This document shows positions 28,789 through 38,285 of a stretch of DNA of 64,000 nt, one piece after another; the stretch's first letter is position 1, and each line of letters starts with the position of its first letter. The stretch lies in contig NZ_BAJV01000014.1 of the NCBI RefSeq assembly GCF_000613885.1, positions 1 through 64,000 of the forward strand, in the 5' to 3' direction. The translations under genes and the position numbers were made by a program. The notes beneath the pieces are model-generated. The model did not search any database and was not told where the DNA came from. It saw nothing but the letters and a program-made list of their open reading frames with translations. This stretch comes from Asaia prunellae JCM 25354. Lineage in GTDB: Bacteria; Pseudomonadota; Alphaproteobacteria; Acetobacterales; Acetobacteraceae.

Positions 28789-30871
28789 TTATAATGGGCG
28801 ACGTGCCATGGCCCACAGGGCAAAACCCTGCACATAGGCAACTTCTTCGAGTCGTTTGAACCGGCCGGAGGAGCCTCCATGACCGGCATCCATATTGATG
28901 CGGCACAGGAAGGGACCGCCCTGAGCGACCTCGCGCAGCTTCGCAATCCATTTCGCAGGCTCCCAATAGGTGACACGCGGGTCTGACAGTCCACCCATGG
29001 CCAGAACCGGCGGATAGGTAACGGCCCTGATATTGTCATAGGGCGAATAGCTGGCGATCAGATCATAGGCGTCCGGATCTTCCAGAGGGTTGCCCCATTC
29101 AGGCCATTCGGGTGGCGTGAGCGGGAGACTGTCGTCTGACATTGTATTGAGGACATCGACAAACGGCACCTGTGCGGCAATACCCGCAAAAAGATCTGGC
29201 GCCAGATTGGCCACGGCTCCCATCAGCAATCCGCCTGCCGAGCCGCCATGGGCAACGATGCGACCTTCCCTGCCATAACCCTGCGCGGCAAGATGGCGTC
29301 CACATGTGACAAAATCAGTGAAGCTGTTGGGCTTGTCTCTGCCCCGTCCTTTCAGGAACCAGTCCCAGCCTTTTTCGGAACCACCGCGGACATGGGCGAC
29401 GGCGTAGACCCAGCCCCGATCGACCAGGCTGAAGACCGAGGTACTGAATCCTGATTCCATGGAGATTCCATAGGACCCGTAACCGTAAAGCAGGAGCGGC
29501 GCCGTGCCGTCACAAGGCGTATTGCGGCGCTTGAGTACTGTGATGGGAATTTCGGCCCCATCCTGCGCACGGGCAAAAAGCCGGCGTGTTTCGTAAAGTT
29601 CCGGGTCATGACCTGAGGGGATTTCGCGGATCTTCTGGAGAGTCTGCGCCCCGGTCGCCATGTCGACGTCGTACCAATGGGCCGGTGTGGTTGGCGACTC
29701 ATAGATATAGCGCAGGGTTGTATCGCCATATTCCAGAAAGCCGAGCAGTGAGAGGTCAAAAGCCTCTTCTTTCATGCCGATGGTTCTGGCCTGGGCACGG
29801 ATATTACCTTGTGAATCGTATCGTGTGACGTGGATCTCGATATTGCCATTTACCCGCTCAGACCAGGCGAGATGTTCCTTGCTGGCAGCGGCACCGAGCA
29901 GGAAACGCCCTGATTCATGGGGTACGAAAGATGTCCAGTTCTCGCGCGAGGGGGCGTCATCGGGGGTCTGCATGAACTGGAAATCGATTGCACCGTCTGT
30001 ATTGGTCAGAACGATAAAACGGTCATTCCAGTGTGTGAGCGTATAGCGCTCTCCCCGTACCAGAGGCGAGGCAACCTTTGGCGCCTGTGTTGGCTCGTTG
30101 GCCGGAATGAGAAGCGTCTCACTGGTATCATGGTCGCCGCGTTCGATCAGGATCCATTTGCGTGACGCCGTGACATTCAGGCTGACGAAGAAACCTGAAT
30201 CCGGTTCGTCGAACACCAGCACGTCTTCCCCCCCGGCAAGAGGGCGGCGATAGACGCGTGACGGGCGACCGTTGTCGTCGCGATAGACCCAGAACAGCCA
30301 CTGGTTGTCAGGTGAGATAACAAAGCTGCCCGCCGCGCTCTCGACCTCTGGGGCATAGGCCCTGCCTGTATCAAGGTCGATGCTGTGCAGACGATAGACC
30401 TCTGATCCCTGTGTATCGGCAGCATAGACGAACACGCGGTGATCGTCAGAATGGCGTGTAGCGGCCAGTGCGAAATAAGCATGTTCCTTCGCGAGCGCAT
30501 TAATATCGAGCAGAACCTGCTCCTCTCCCCCGGCACGGGGACGACGCAGATAGACAGGGTGTTGAGCGTCTTTGGCAAAACGCGAAAAATAAAGCCATTC
30601 GCCATCAGGCCACGGCACGGAATCTTCCGCAGGCGGAATACGCCCGATCATTTCGTTGAGCAGGATTTCACGCAGGGATGCCATTTCTGCAAGGCAATGC
30701 TCGGTATAGGCGTTCTCTTCTCTCAGAGCCTGCGCAATATCAGGGCGCAGGAGAGAGGGATCGCGCAGTACTTTCTGCCAGTTTTCGTCCTTCATCCAGC
30801 ATAATCATCCTGTCTGATACGCCCAAGTTGAGTGATCGAGTGCGGAATACGCCGGGGGGTGGAGGAATCAT
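28789..30871 (-). CDS. ptrB: Oligopeptidase B, S9A family (N-terminal frameshifts)
   Basis: Cytoplasmic trypsin-like oligopeptidase cutting after Arg or Lys in short peptides. Propeller domain, then hydrolase: PLLLYGYGSYG, nucleophile in AHGGSAGGLLMGA, Asp in GGLSDPRVTYWEPAKW, His in MDAGHGGSSGRF. The long frame begins at 30795 with MKDENWQKVL, but families carry DDYAW just before this. That residue string appears upstream if one base is restored near 30797, and a second base in a C6 run near 30855 links to ATG 30871. The restored length is about 694 residues, close to E. coli PtrB. Confidence 0.9.
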
Positions 30872-31004
30872 AAAGGGCCTTGCAGTTATGCAGAAACAAA
30901 GCCCGTAGAGTGCGGCAGAACAGCGTACGCCTCAACGCACTAAATGCCTGTTTTCTCAAAGTTTCGATAGAAGAACAAACCGGTGCCCGCTTCGCAGGTT
31001 ACAA

Positions 31005-31077
31005 AAGGACACGTCCTTCATCCTGACATTGAGCTCCGGGAGAAAGCGTTTTAACGGCCCCCGTTTTGAGAACGGGG
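31005..31077 (+). promoter_or_regulatory. Palindrome and leader hairpin upstream of the 31109 gene
   Basis: AAGGAC-AC-GTCCTT at 31005-31018 is an operator-like palindrome. CCCCGTT (31059-31065) and AACGGGG (31071-31077) make a stable hairpin 32 bases before the start codon. The rest of the 237-base gap after ptrB holds no gene that I can support. Confidence 0.35.
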
Positions 31078-31108
31078 TCTGAAGAAGAGCACACAAAGGA
31101 TAGTTATC

Positions 31109-31636
31109 ATGTTCTCACGTACTTGCCTCGGCCTGACCGCTCTGTGCAGCCTTGTTTTCGTTGGTGCAGCTCATGCCCAGCAGGCTCCGGCCCCTGCTGT
31201 TGCGCCTGGCACCCAGTCCACCGTCATGCCTGCAGGATCGGTTCCCGTAAATCGTGACGGTGCCCCGCAAGCTCGGACCAATGTCATGCAGTCTGTTGGT
31301 GGGTCACAGGTAAGCAATACCGTTTCGACCGCAGCAACGCCCGGTGTACTGGATACTTACGGCCTGCCCTCACTCGATTCTGCAAAGGCCGGTAATCTGG
31401 CAGGACTTGCAAGCTATTGCGTTCGTAATCACCTGGTACATGGCACTACACTGCGCGTTGTTGGTCGCAAACTGGCCAAGCGTCCGGATGTCCAGAACGA
31501 CCAGTATTATTCTCTTGGTGGTCAGGGGCTGCTTCAGACAAGCACCAACGTGCCGTTTGATGTTTCAAGCCTTGATCTGAGCCATCGCACCCAGCTCTGT
31601 GCCCAGGTAGGGCAACGCGGCCAGGCTTATAAATAA
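31109..31636 (+). CDS. Periplasmic protein, DUF2501-like
   Basis: 175 residues with a clean signal peptide ending AHA-QQ. After a Pro/Ala/Val-rich linker, the C-terminal half has YGLPSLDSAKAGNLAGLASY, then CVRNHLV and KLAKRPDVQNDQYY. This recalls the DUF2501 family, whose members end in a small globular domain with one conserved Cys. AAAGGA precedes the ATG. Function unknown. Confidence 0.65.
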   Translation: MFSRTCLGLTALCSLVFVGAAHAQQAPAPAVAPGTQSTVMPAGSVPVNRDGAPQARTNVMQSVGGSQVSNTVSTAATPGVLDTYGLPSLDSAKAGNLAGLASYCVRNHLVHGTTLRVVGRKLAKRPDVQNDQYYSLGGQGLLQTSTNVPFDVSSLDLSHRTQLCAQVGQRGQAYK

Positions 31637-31658
31637 GTCTCAGGCAGGGTCACTGCTG

Positions 31659-31694
31659 AAAAAGGCCAGTCCGCAGGGACTGGCCTTTTTCTTT
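31659..31694. terminator. Strong bidirectional terminator
   Basis: AAAAAGGCCAGTCC and GGACTGGCCTTTTT arms with a GCA loop, T-run on both strands. It ends the 31109 gene and may also stop opgH transcripts on the minus strand. Confidence 0.85.
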
Positions 31695-31784
31695 TGCCTG
31701 GCTGGGAGGACGGGAACTGATCCACCCTCCGGCAAACATTGTCTGTTACCTGTATAAGTTCAGGGCAAAGCTCTGGATGCAGGT

Positions 31785-33962
31785 TCAGTGAGGCAGGGCC
31801 AGTACCAGATCGAGCCCCTCGCCACTGCATAATACAGCGGCTTTCTCCTGACGGGTCAGGGTAGCCAGGGCCTCCGTGACGGATTGTGCCTCGCGCAGTT
31901 TGAGCAGACCGACAACGAGATTGGCGTCGATCGCCGTGCCGGGTTTGCGCGGGGCAGGCAGGGCGCGGCGATGTTCAGCTACCAGATCCGGATTGCTGCG
32001 CAGGGCCGCGAATGCCTCCTCGGGTGGGCGATCAGGCATGGCTTCGGCCTGTGTGCGACGCAGGTCGTTTTCGGCAGCCAGTTGCAGGATGGGAGGCAGG
32101 GTGGTCTCCTCAGGGATGAGAAGCAGCCCCCAGCTCTTCAGCCAGAGTCCGACATCGCGGCTTGCAGTCATGGCCGCAAGCGGGATGGCGAGAGCAAGCC
32201 CGAGCAGAACGGGCGTCATCCAGAGGAAGAGGGAAAAGGATACCGACCACGCGGCTGCAGCCATGACTATACCGTAGGCGGTATAGATCCAGTATCCGTG
32301 TGCAATCTCCTTGAGTGAAACGCGCCCGTCATCGCGGTTCTGGGCGTTCCAGCCGGAATCGCGACCGCGCAGGATGGAAATCACGCCAGAGGTATGGATC
32401 AGCATGGCGATCGGGGCGATAAGGCCGCCGATCAGGGTTTCAAGCAGGATTGATGCGACGAGACGCAGAAATCCGCCGCAGCTGTGAAGCATGGCCCGGT
32501 CGAAGAGTGCGGCGATCAGAGCCAGAGCCTTGGGAGCAAGGAGCACGGCCATAGTGCCGATGAACACATATTTGGCCTGTACCGGATCAACCTGAGGCCA
32601 GTGCGGATAAAGTGTTTTGGTGTCACCGAAATATTCGGGTCTGTCGAAATGCGACTGAAGCGAAATCAGGATGCCGAACATGAGAAACAGCAGCCAGAGT
32701 GGTGAGGTAATATAGGCGCCGATGCCAACCATCATATGCATGCGGCTTACCCAGTGCAGCCCCCGTGAATGGACGATCTTGCCGTGTTGCAGATTGCCCT
32801 GACACCAGCGCCGGTCGCGGATGGCGACATCGGTAAGTGACGGTGGGCTCTCTTCATAGGAACCGAAGAGGCCGGGAATCATGTGAATAGCCCAGCCACC
32901 ACGCCGCATGAGAGCGGCCTCAACGAAATCATGGCTGAGAATACCCCCGCCGAAAGGCTTGCGCCCCGGAAGATGGGGCAGACCTGCCTGTTCGGCGAAA
33001 GCCCGTGTGCGGATAACGGCGTTATGGCCCCAGTAATTGCCTTCCGAGCCATGCCACCAGGCAATGCCATGGGCGATGAGCGGTCCATAAACGCGACCGG
33101 CAAACTGCTGCATGCGTGCGAATAATGTTTTGCCGCCAATAATAACCGGAAGGGTCTGGATGAGGGCGACGTTTTCGTGTCGCTCCATGGCGGAGACGGT
33201 TCGGACAATAAGGCCACCATCCATGACGGAATCGGCATCAAGTGTCAGCATCTGCTGATAAGCGCCGCCGAAGCGCTTGACCCATTCCTCAAGATTACCT
33301 GATTTGCGATCAATATTCTTGGGGCGGCGGCGATAGAATACACGGCCCTGACCGTAAACGGCTTCAACAAACGCGAGATAGGCCCGCTCTTCGCGGATCC
33401 AGACATCGGGGTCGGTCGTATCGGACAATATGAAGAAATCGAAAGCATCGATACGGCCTGTGGCGACCAGACTGTCATGGATGGCGCGCAGACCGACGAG
33501 AACCCGGTCAGGGTCTTCGTTATAGGTGGGCATGAGCACCGCGGTGCGTGTCATCAGGGCAGGAAGCGGTGTATCACGCGAAATGCCCAGACCCAGCCCT
33601 CCATGGCGCAGCACGGAAATGAAGCCGGCAAGCGAAGAGGTAAAGGAAAGCGAGATCCAGGCGCCAAGTACGACGAAGAGTACCAGAACAATGATGCCCA
33701 GTGTGGAGACGCCCATGCTGTTCAGCACGCGGTTCATCTCGACGGCGCCCCATCCTGTCAGCAGGATGGCGCCCCCGATGACCAGAAGGCGACGCAGCCA
33801 GAGAAAAGGCGGTGCGGTAGGAGGGGTGCGATCACGCCCGAACGTTTCGGGACGCTGACGCAGATTCTGCGTCGGCATCTCGAGAGGCGATTCTGCCGGA
33901 AGGACATCGAAAGGGGCAAATTTACGGGTAAGGCTGCTCACGGCGTCCAACGATACATCCAT
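31785..33962 (-). CDS. opgH: Glucans biosynthesis glucosyltransferase H
   Basis: A 725-residue inner-membrane family-2 glycosyltransferase that polymerises glucose from UDP-glucose into osmoregulated periplasmic glucans. Membrane helices flank the catalytic loop, with VLMPTYNEDP, the DADSVMDGG metal site, and RDRRWCQGN (the QxxRW-type acceptor motif as RRW). Starts at ATG 33962, overlapping the opgG stop by 25 bases, so the two are translationally coupled. Confidence 0.93.
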   Translation of the reverse strand: MDVSLDAVSSLTRKFAPFDVLPAESPLEMPTQNLRQRPETFGRDRTPPTAPPFLWLRRLLVIGGAILLTGWGAVEMNRVLNSMGVSTLGIIVLVLFVVLGAWISLSFTSSLAGFISVLRHGGLGLGISRDTPLPALMTRTAVLMPTYNEDPDRVLVGLRAIHDSLVATGRIDAFDFFILSDTTDPDVWIREERAYLAFVEAVYGQGRVFYRRRPKNIDRKSGNLEEWVKRFGGAYQQMLTLDADSVMDGGLIVRTVSAMERHENVALIQTLPVIIGGKTLFARMQQFAGRVYGPLIAHGIAWWHGSEGNYWGHNAVIRTRAFAEQAGLPHLPGRKPFGGGILSHDFVEAALMRRGGWAIHMIPGLFGSYEESPPSLTDVAIRDRRWCQGNLQHGKIVHSRGLHWVSRMHMMVGIGAYITSPLWLLFLMFGILISLQSHFDRPEYFGDTKTLYPHWPQVDPVQAKYVFIGTMAVLLAPKALALIAALFDRAMLHSCGGFLRLVASILLETLIGGLIAPIAMLIHTSGVISILRGRDSGWNAQNRDDGRVSLKEIAHGYWIYTAYGIVMAAAAWSVSFSLFLWMTPVLLGLALAIPLAAMTASRDVGLWLKSWGLLLIPEETTLPPILQLAAENDLRRTQAEAMPDRPPEEAFAALRSNPDLVAEHRRALPAPRKPGTAIDANLVVGLLKLREAQSVTEALATLTRQEKAAVLCSGEGLDLVLALPH

Positions 33963-35461
33963 TTCTCAGAAATCGGTCCCTGCTCATTGGCAAGCTGGCA
34001 GGTCAGCTCGGCCAGCTTGGCGCTGCCCGGATAGAATTCAAATGTCGTGCGCCAGCCCTTTATTTCGGGGTTGGGCTCGACAACGACATTCTTGATCGAG
34101 CCGGTCGAGGTCTGCGGAACGAGATGAAAGGCCGCGTTTGGCGGCAGGTTTTCAAAAGGCTTGCCCGTGAAGTCGATGACGAACATACGGCCATCGGCAT
34201 GGTCGGTCACGGCGCCGACGCGTGTCGCACCAACGCGGGCGAGATCAGTTGGCCAAGGCGTATCCCAGCCCCAGTACATACGATAGGTATAGGCGTATTC
34301 ATGCCCGGCCTGCATGGCCTGCTTGGGGCGCCAGAACGAGACAATATTGTCATTCACCTCGTTGGGCGTCGGAATCTCGACCAGATCAACCGCGCCTTCA
34401 CCCCAGTCGCCGATCGGCTCAATCCAGAGTGACGGGCGTTTTTCATAATTCAGCGCCAGATCCTCGAAATCATGGAAGGAACGACGACGCTGCATCAGGC
34501 CAAAGCCATGCGGGCTGGCATCCTGAAATGCCGAAAACTGCAGATCGACCGGATTGTTGAGAGGGCGATAGAGCTGGGCACCGGTGCCAGTCCACATCTG
34601 CAGTGCTTCGCTGTCATGCGCGCCGGGACGCCAGTCATCGACATGGTTACGGTTGTTGGCGTCGAAATAAAACATGCCGGTCAGGGCTGCCACGCCGCCT
34701 TCGGTGATATCGGTGCGCGGATAGAAGCTTGACTGTACGTCAAACACGGTGGTGGCACCGGGGCGAATGGTAAAGCGGAAGGCACCCACAACGGACGGAC
34801 TGTCCATCAGCGCATGAATAACGACGGAATCAACACCGGGGCGCGGCTTTTCGAGCCAGAACTCACGGAAGAGAGCGAATTCCTCGCCTTTCGGGTCACC
34901 TGTGCCATTGGCGAAACCGCGCGCCGACAGACCGTAATTCTGTCCTTTTGCAACTGCGCGAAAATAGGAAGCGCCAAGGAAGACGGCGCACTCTTCCATG
35001 ACGTTGGGCGTGTTGATGGCATTACGCAGACGCAGGCCTGAAAAGCCCAGATCATCGGTTACGCGCAGCATGGGATCGGGATAGGTGAACATGTCGGGAT
35101 CGTAGACAATCGGAGTCGATTGACCGTCCACCACCTCGTTCATGTTGATACGAGGGCGATAAAGGAAACCACGGGGGAAAAATTCCACATCAAAGGCAAG
35201 ATTCTGACCATGCCACAGTGCGCGCTCTTCCTTGTAGGCAATACCGCGAAACTGATCGAAATTAAGGTTGTCTATGGCACTGGGCAGAGATTGTTGTGGC
35301 GCCTTGTAAGCCGATTTTGACAGTTTCTGTGCGATCAGACGCACGGTATTGTTGTCGAATGCCGTCGGTTGTGGCGCGGCAGCGGGCGCTGCCCTGGCTA
35401 TCTTGCTGGCTCCCAGAAGTGAGAGGCCAGCACCGATTTTTACGAGGTCGCGACGCAGCAC
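33938..35461 (-). CDS. opgG: Periplasmic glucan biosynthesis protein, MdoG/MdoD family
   Basis: A 507-residue periplasmic partner of OpgH. The N-terminus MLRRDLVKIGAGLSLLGA has a twin-arginine pattern, which is typical of the OpgD paralogue in E. coli, so it could be named opgD. Body motifs: FDQFRGIAYKEERALW, VEFFPRGFLYRPRI, RPLNNPVDLQFSAF, WVEP-like LWIEPIGDWGEG and YRMYWGWDTPWP. The start is GTG 35461 with GGAG nine bases upstream. It is upstream of and overlaps opgH. Confidence 0.92.
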   Translation of the reverse strand: MLRRDLVKIGAGLSLLGASKIARAAPAAAPQPTAFDNNTVRLIAQKLSKSAYKAPQQSLPSAIDNLNFDQFRGIAYKEERALWHGQNLAFDVEFFPRGFLYRPRINMNEVVDGQSTPIVYDPDMFTYPDPMLRVTDDLGFSGLRLRNAINTPNVMEECAVFLGASYFRAVAKGQNYGLSARGFANGTGDPKGEEFALFREFWLEKPRPGVDSVVIHALMDSPSVVGAFRFTIRPGATTVFDVQSSFYPRTDITEGGVAALTGMFYFDANNRNHVDDWRPGAHDSEALQMWTGTGAQLYRPLNNPVDLQFSAFQDASPHGFGLMQRRRSFHDFEDLALNYEKRPSLWIEPIGDWGEGAVDLVEIPTPNEVNDNIVSFWRPKQAMQAGHEYAYTYRMYWGWDTPWPTDLARVGATRVGAVTDHADGRMFVIDFTGKPFENLPPNAAFHLVPQTSTGSIKNVVVEPNPEIKGWRTTFEFYPGSAKLAELTCQLANEQGPISEKWMYRWTP

Positions 35462-35480
35462 TATGACTTTCTCCAGCAGG

Positions 35481-35497
35481 CCCGGCTGAAAGCCGGG
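35481..35497 (-). terminator. Short hairpin in the opgG leader
   Basis: CCCGGCT-GAA-AGCCGGG, a 7-bp stem between the mannitol-dehydrogenase stop and the opgG start. There is no T-run, so either a weak terminator or a leader structure. Confidence 0.35.
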
Positions 35498-35596
35498 TGA
35501 TGTCTGATTTTCCTAACGCCCATAGGTTACTTTGGGACACAGGAAAACTCGCCTGCCTTAGAAATCTGTCATGAGTGCGACTTTCGCGCACCCTTT

Positions 35597-37059
35597 TCAG
35601 TTGGGAAGAGCGGCCTTTACGCCCTTTTCACGGATAATATGACGCAATTCGATCACTTTTTTGTCAAGTTCTTCATGATTCAGTTTGCGCCAGCCATCAA
35701 AGGCAGGGAGGTCAAAGCCAGCTGAGAAATTATCGCTTCTGGCAATCTTCCAGCTTTCTTCCGTGAAAGTCGGCTCGATCGGGTCGAAGCTATCCCCCTT
35801 TTCGTTCTTGCCACGCAGCATTTCGAGATAGGCGGCCAAGCCGTAGGCAACCCGGTCGATTGGCAGCTTGCCCTTGAGCAGATTCTGGATCGTGGCGGTC
35901 CAGAAGACCTGCACCTTTGACTGGCCGTCACTTCCGATACGCAGGTTCTGATCGGCCATGGCGGGGTTCGAGAAACGGGAAATCACCGATTCCTTGTATT
36001 TCTCGAGATCTTCTCCCGGAGCAGCTTCAGGGTCGGGATGACATCCGTGTCCAGATAGGCTTCAACGAGCTTGCGCAGGTCGGGATCGTTGATTGATTCA
36101 TCGATATGATCATAACCGAGCAGCAAACCAGAGAATGCCAGGAAGATATGAGATGCGTTGAGCATACGGATCTTCATGAACTCATAATCGGTCACATCAT
36201 CGACCATCTGGACGCCCGCTTTCTCAAGGGCGGGGCGACCATCGGCGAATTCATCCTCGATCACCCACTGGGTGAAATCCTCGGCGACCAGTGGCAGAAG
36301 ATCATCCAGACCGCTTTCACGGTTCAGGCGTTCAGCGATTGCCGGTGAAACTGTCGGCGTGATGCGATCAACCATGGCGTTGGGGAAGGTCGCATTGGCC
36401 TCGATCCAGCTTGCCAGTTCGGGATCACGGGCACGGGCAAAACCGAGAAACGCCTTGCGGGCAACGTTGCCGTTATGGCGCAGATTGTCACAAGACATGA
36501 TGGTAAAGGCCCGGTTGCCGGCATCACGGCGACGACGCAGTCCCTCAACGACATAGCCGAAGATTGTTGAGGGCGTTTCCGGGTTGGCCAGGTCCCGCTG
36601 AACATCTGCATTTTCCAGATCGAAATCGCCGGTATGTTCGTTGATGTTATACCCGCCTTCAGTGATCGTCATGGAGACGATCCTGATTGAAGGATCGGAG
36701 AGCAGGTCCAGAACAGCATCCGGCTTTTCGGGAGCAAGAATGTAATCGGTGAGTGCGCCAATGACACTGCGCTTGCTGTCACCTGACGGGGCTGTTTCGG
36801 TCAGGGAGAAGAGGCAGTTCTGGGATTTGAAATCGTCAGCCTTTTTTTTGGAGCGTTCGCCCGAGGTCAGACCGACGCCGACAATACCCCACTGATGCTG
36901 CCCGGGCAGACCGAGGATCTTGTCGATATAGTAGGCTTCGTGCGCGCGGAAAAAATTGCCTACGCCGAAATGCAGGATTCCAGGCTTGATATCCTTGAGA
37001 TCATAAGACGGAGCCGACACGCCTTCTGGCAGGTGCTGCAGGGTCTCACGGGTGATCAT
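35597..37059 (-). CDS. Mannitol 2-dehydrogenase family polyol oxidoreductase (frameshifted)
   Basis: Zinc-independent long-chain NAD-dependent dehydrogenase, probably oxidising mannitol to fructose or reducing fructose. Motifs: ILHFGVGNFFRAHEAYYID (NAD fold), TITEGGYNI, MSCDNLRHNG, and the catalytic KIRMLNASHIFLAF. The frame breaks near 36008-36022, and DLEKYKESVISRFSNPAMADQ continues in the next frame to 35597. Restored length about 487 residues, normal for the family. Fructuronate or other hexuronate reductase activity is an alternative. Confidence 0.9.
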
Positions 37060-37229
37060 AAGCTCAAATCCCTTTTCGTTTTCTGTTCGTTTTGCACTCT
37101 ACGGGCGGGGCTAGATACAAAGGGTCTTTCCCGTTCGTAAACAGGTGCATCGCGCATCATAGGCGCAATTCAGTCAATGCAACGTGCGAGATCGATCACA
37201 AGTTCATCCCGATGATGGTTCGGGCAAGG

Positions 37230-38282
37230 TTATCCGATCATTTCGCGCAGGTCCTTTGCGCGGCTTTCCGGGGTGCTCATGAGCACATCCGTGGCCCGAC
37301 GCAGATCCTGGCGTAGCAGCGCAATGACAAAATGCATTTCTGGCAAGGCATCCTGCCCCAGCGTGGGCAGGGCGCTCAGAACATCCTCTCTGCCCGGACG
37401 GTATGGCTTTTCATGTGCCTTGCCTGCAGCATGAATTTCGCAGCGCCGTGCCAGTGAACGATAGGCATGGCTGAGGCCGGTATGTAATCCGGCCACACCG
37501 GAGAACCCGCCCCTGTCCTTGCCCGCATTGATGGCACGTGCCACCAGCATGGTATCACTCAGCATTCGGCGCATGAGCGCCGGAAGTACGGTCAGGATGG
37601 GGTGACGTTTTTCGAGCAGACCCCAGTTTTCCCGATAGGCTTCTGCCACACATTCATTGATGACCAGCAGGTTACGGGCGCAATGATCGTTTCTGGCTTC
37701 GAGCTCGCTCCACATCTCCTCGCGTCGCAGGGCTGCCTGAAGCAGCTCGTCCATTTCGCGAAACATGCGCCCTGCGGTCAGAAAGCCACGTCTTCTTGCG
37801 CTGGCATGCAGTACGACGAATGAGACAGCAAGCGATACGATAACCCCGAGAAAAATGGCCGTGAGACGTTCTGTCAGCGGCCAGTAGGGATTACTGCCTC
37901 GTGACGGAAGCAGGTAGACGATCATCAGCGTGACGCCGGCAAAACGTAATGAGGGGCGTACTGCAGCTATATAGGCGAGAGGCAGGAGCGCCATGCAGAA
38001 GATCGGCCAGTACAGGCCGAAGAGAAGGCGCGCGGTAATCGCCAGTGTCCCTACCACAGCACCGACGAGCGTGCCGACGATCTGGTCACGTGCTGTGGAA
38101 AAAGTCTGGTCTATGCTCGATTGTGTGACGATCAGAGCGGTGATCAGGGCCCAGATCGTCTCATCAAGGCCAGTTGTTTCGCCGATGATCCAGCAGAGGG
38201 CGACCGCTACCAGTGTCCGTACCATCTGGCGCCAGGGCGCCTCTCCGTCTGCGCGAGCTCTGAACAGGGAGGCAAAAGGCAT
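37230..38282 (-). CDS. FUSC family inner-membrane protein
   Basis: 350 residues. Six N-terminal membrane segments (VRTLVAVALCWIIGE, IVGTLVGAVVGTLAI, LTERLTAIFLGVIVSLAVSF and others) with the FUSC/aromatic-acid-exporter feature WALITALIVTQSS, then a long cytoplasmic helical half (EMDELLQAALRREEMW, CARNLLVINECVAEAYRE). Likely an exporter subunit; the substrate is unknown. It ends next to degP-opgC on the same strand. Confidence 0.82.
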   Translation of the reverse strand: MPFASLFRARADGEAPWRQMVRTLVAVALCWIIGETTGLDETIWALITALIVTQSSIDQTFSTARDQIVGTLVGAVVGTLAITARLLFGLYWPIFCMALLPLAYIAAVRPSLRFAGVTLMIVYLLPSRGSNPYWPLTERLTAIFLGVIVSLAVSFVVLHASARRRGFLTAGRMFREMDELLQAALRREEMWSELEARNDHCARNLLVINECVAEAYRENWGLLEKRHPILTVLPALMRRMLSDTMLVARAINAGKDRGGFSGVAGLHTGLSHAYRSLARRCEIHAAGKAHEKPYRPGREDVLSALPTLGQDALPEMHFVIALLRQDLRRATDVLMSTPESRAKDLREMIG

Positions 38283-38285
38283 CGG

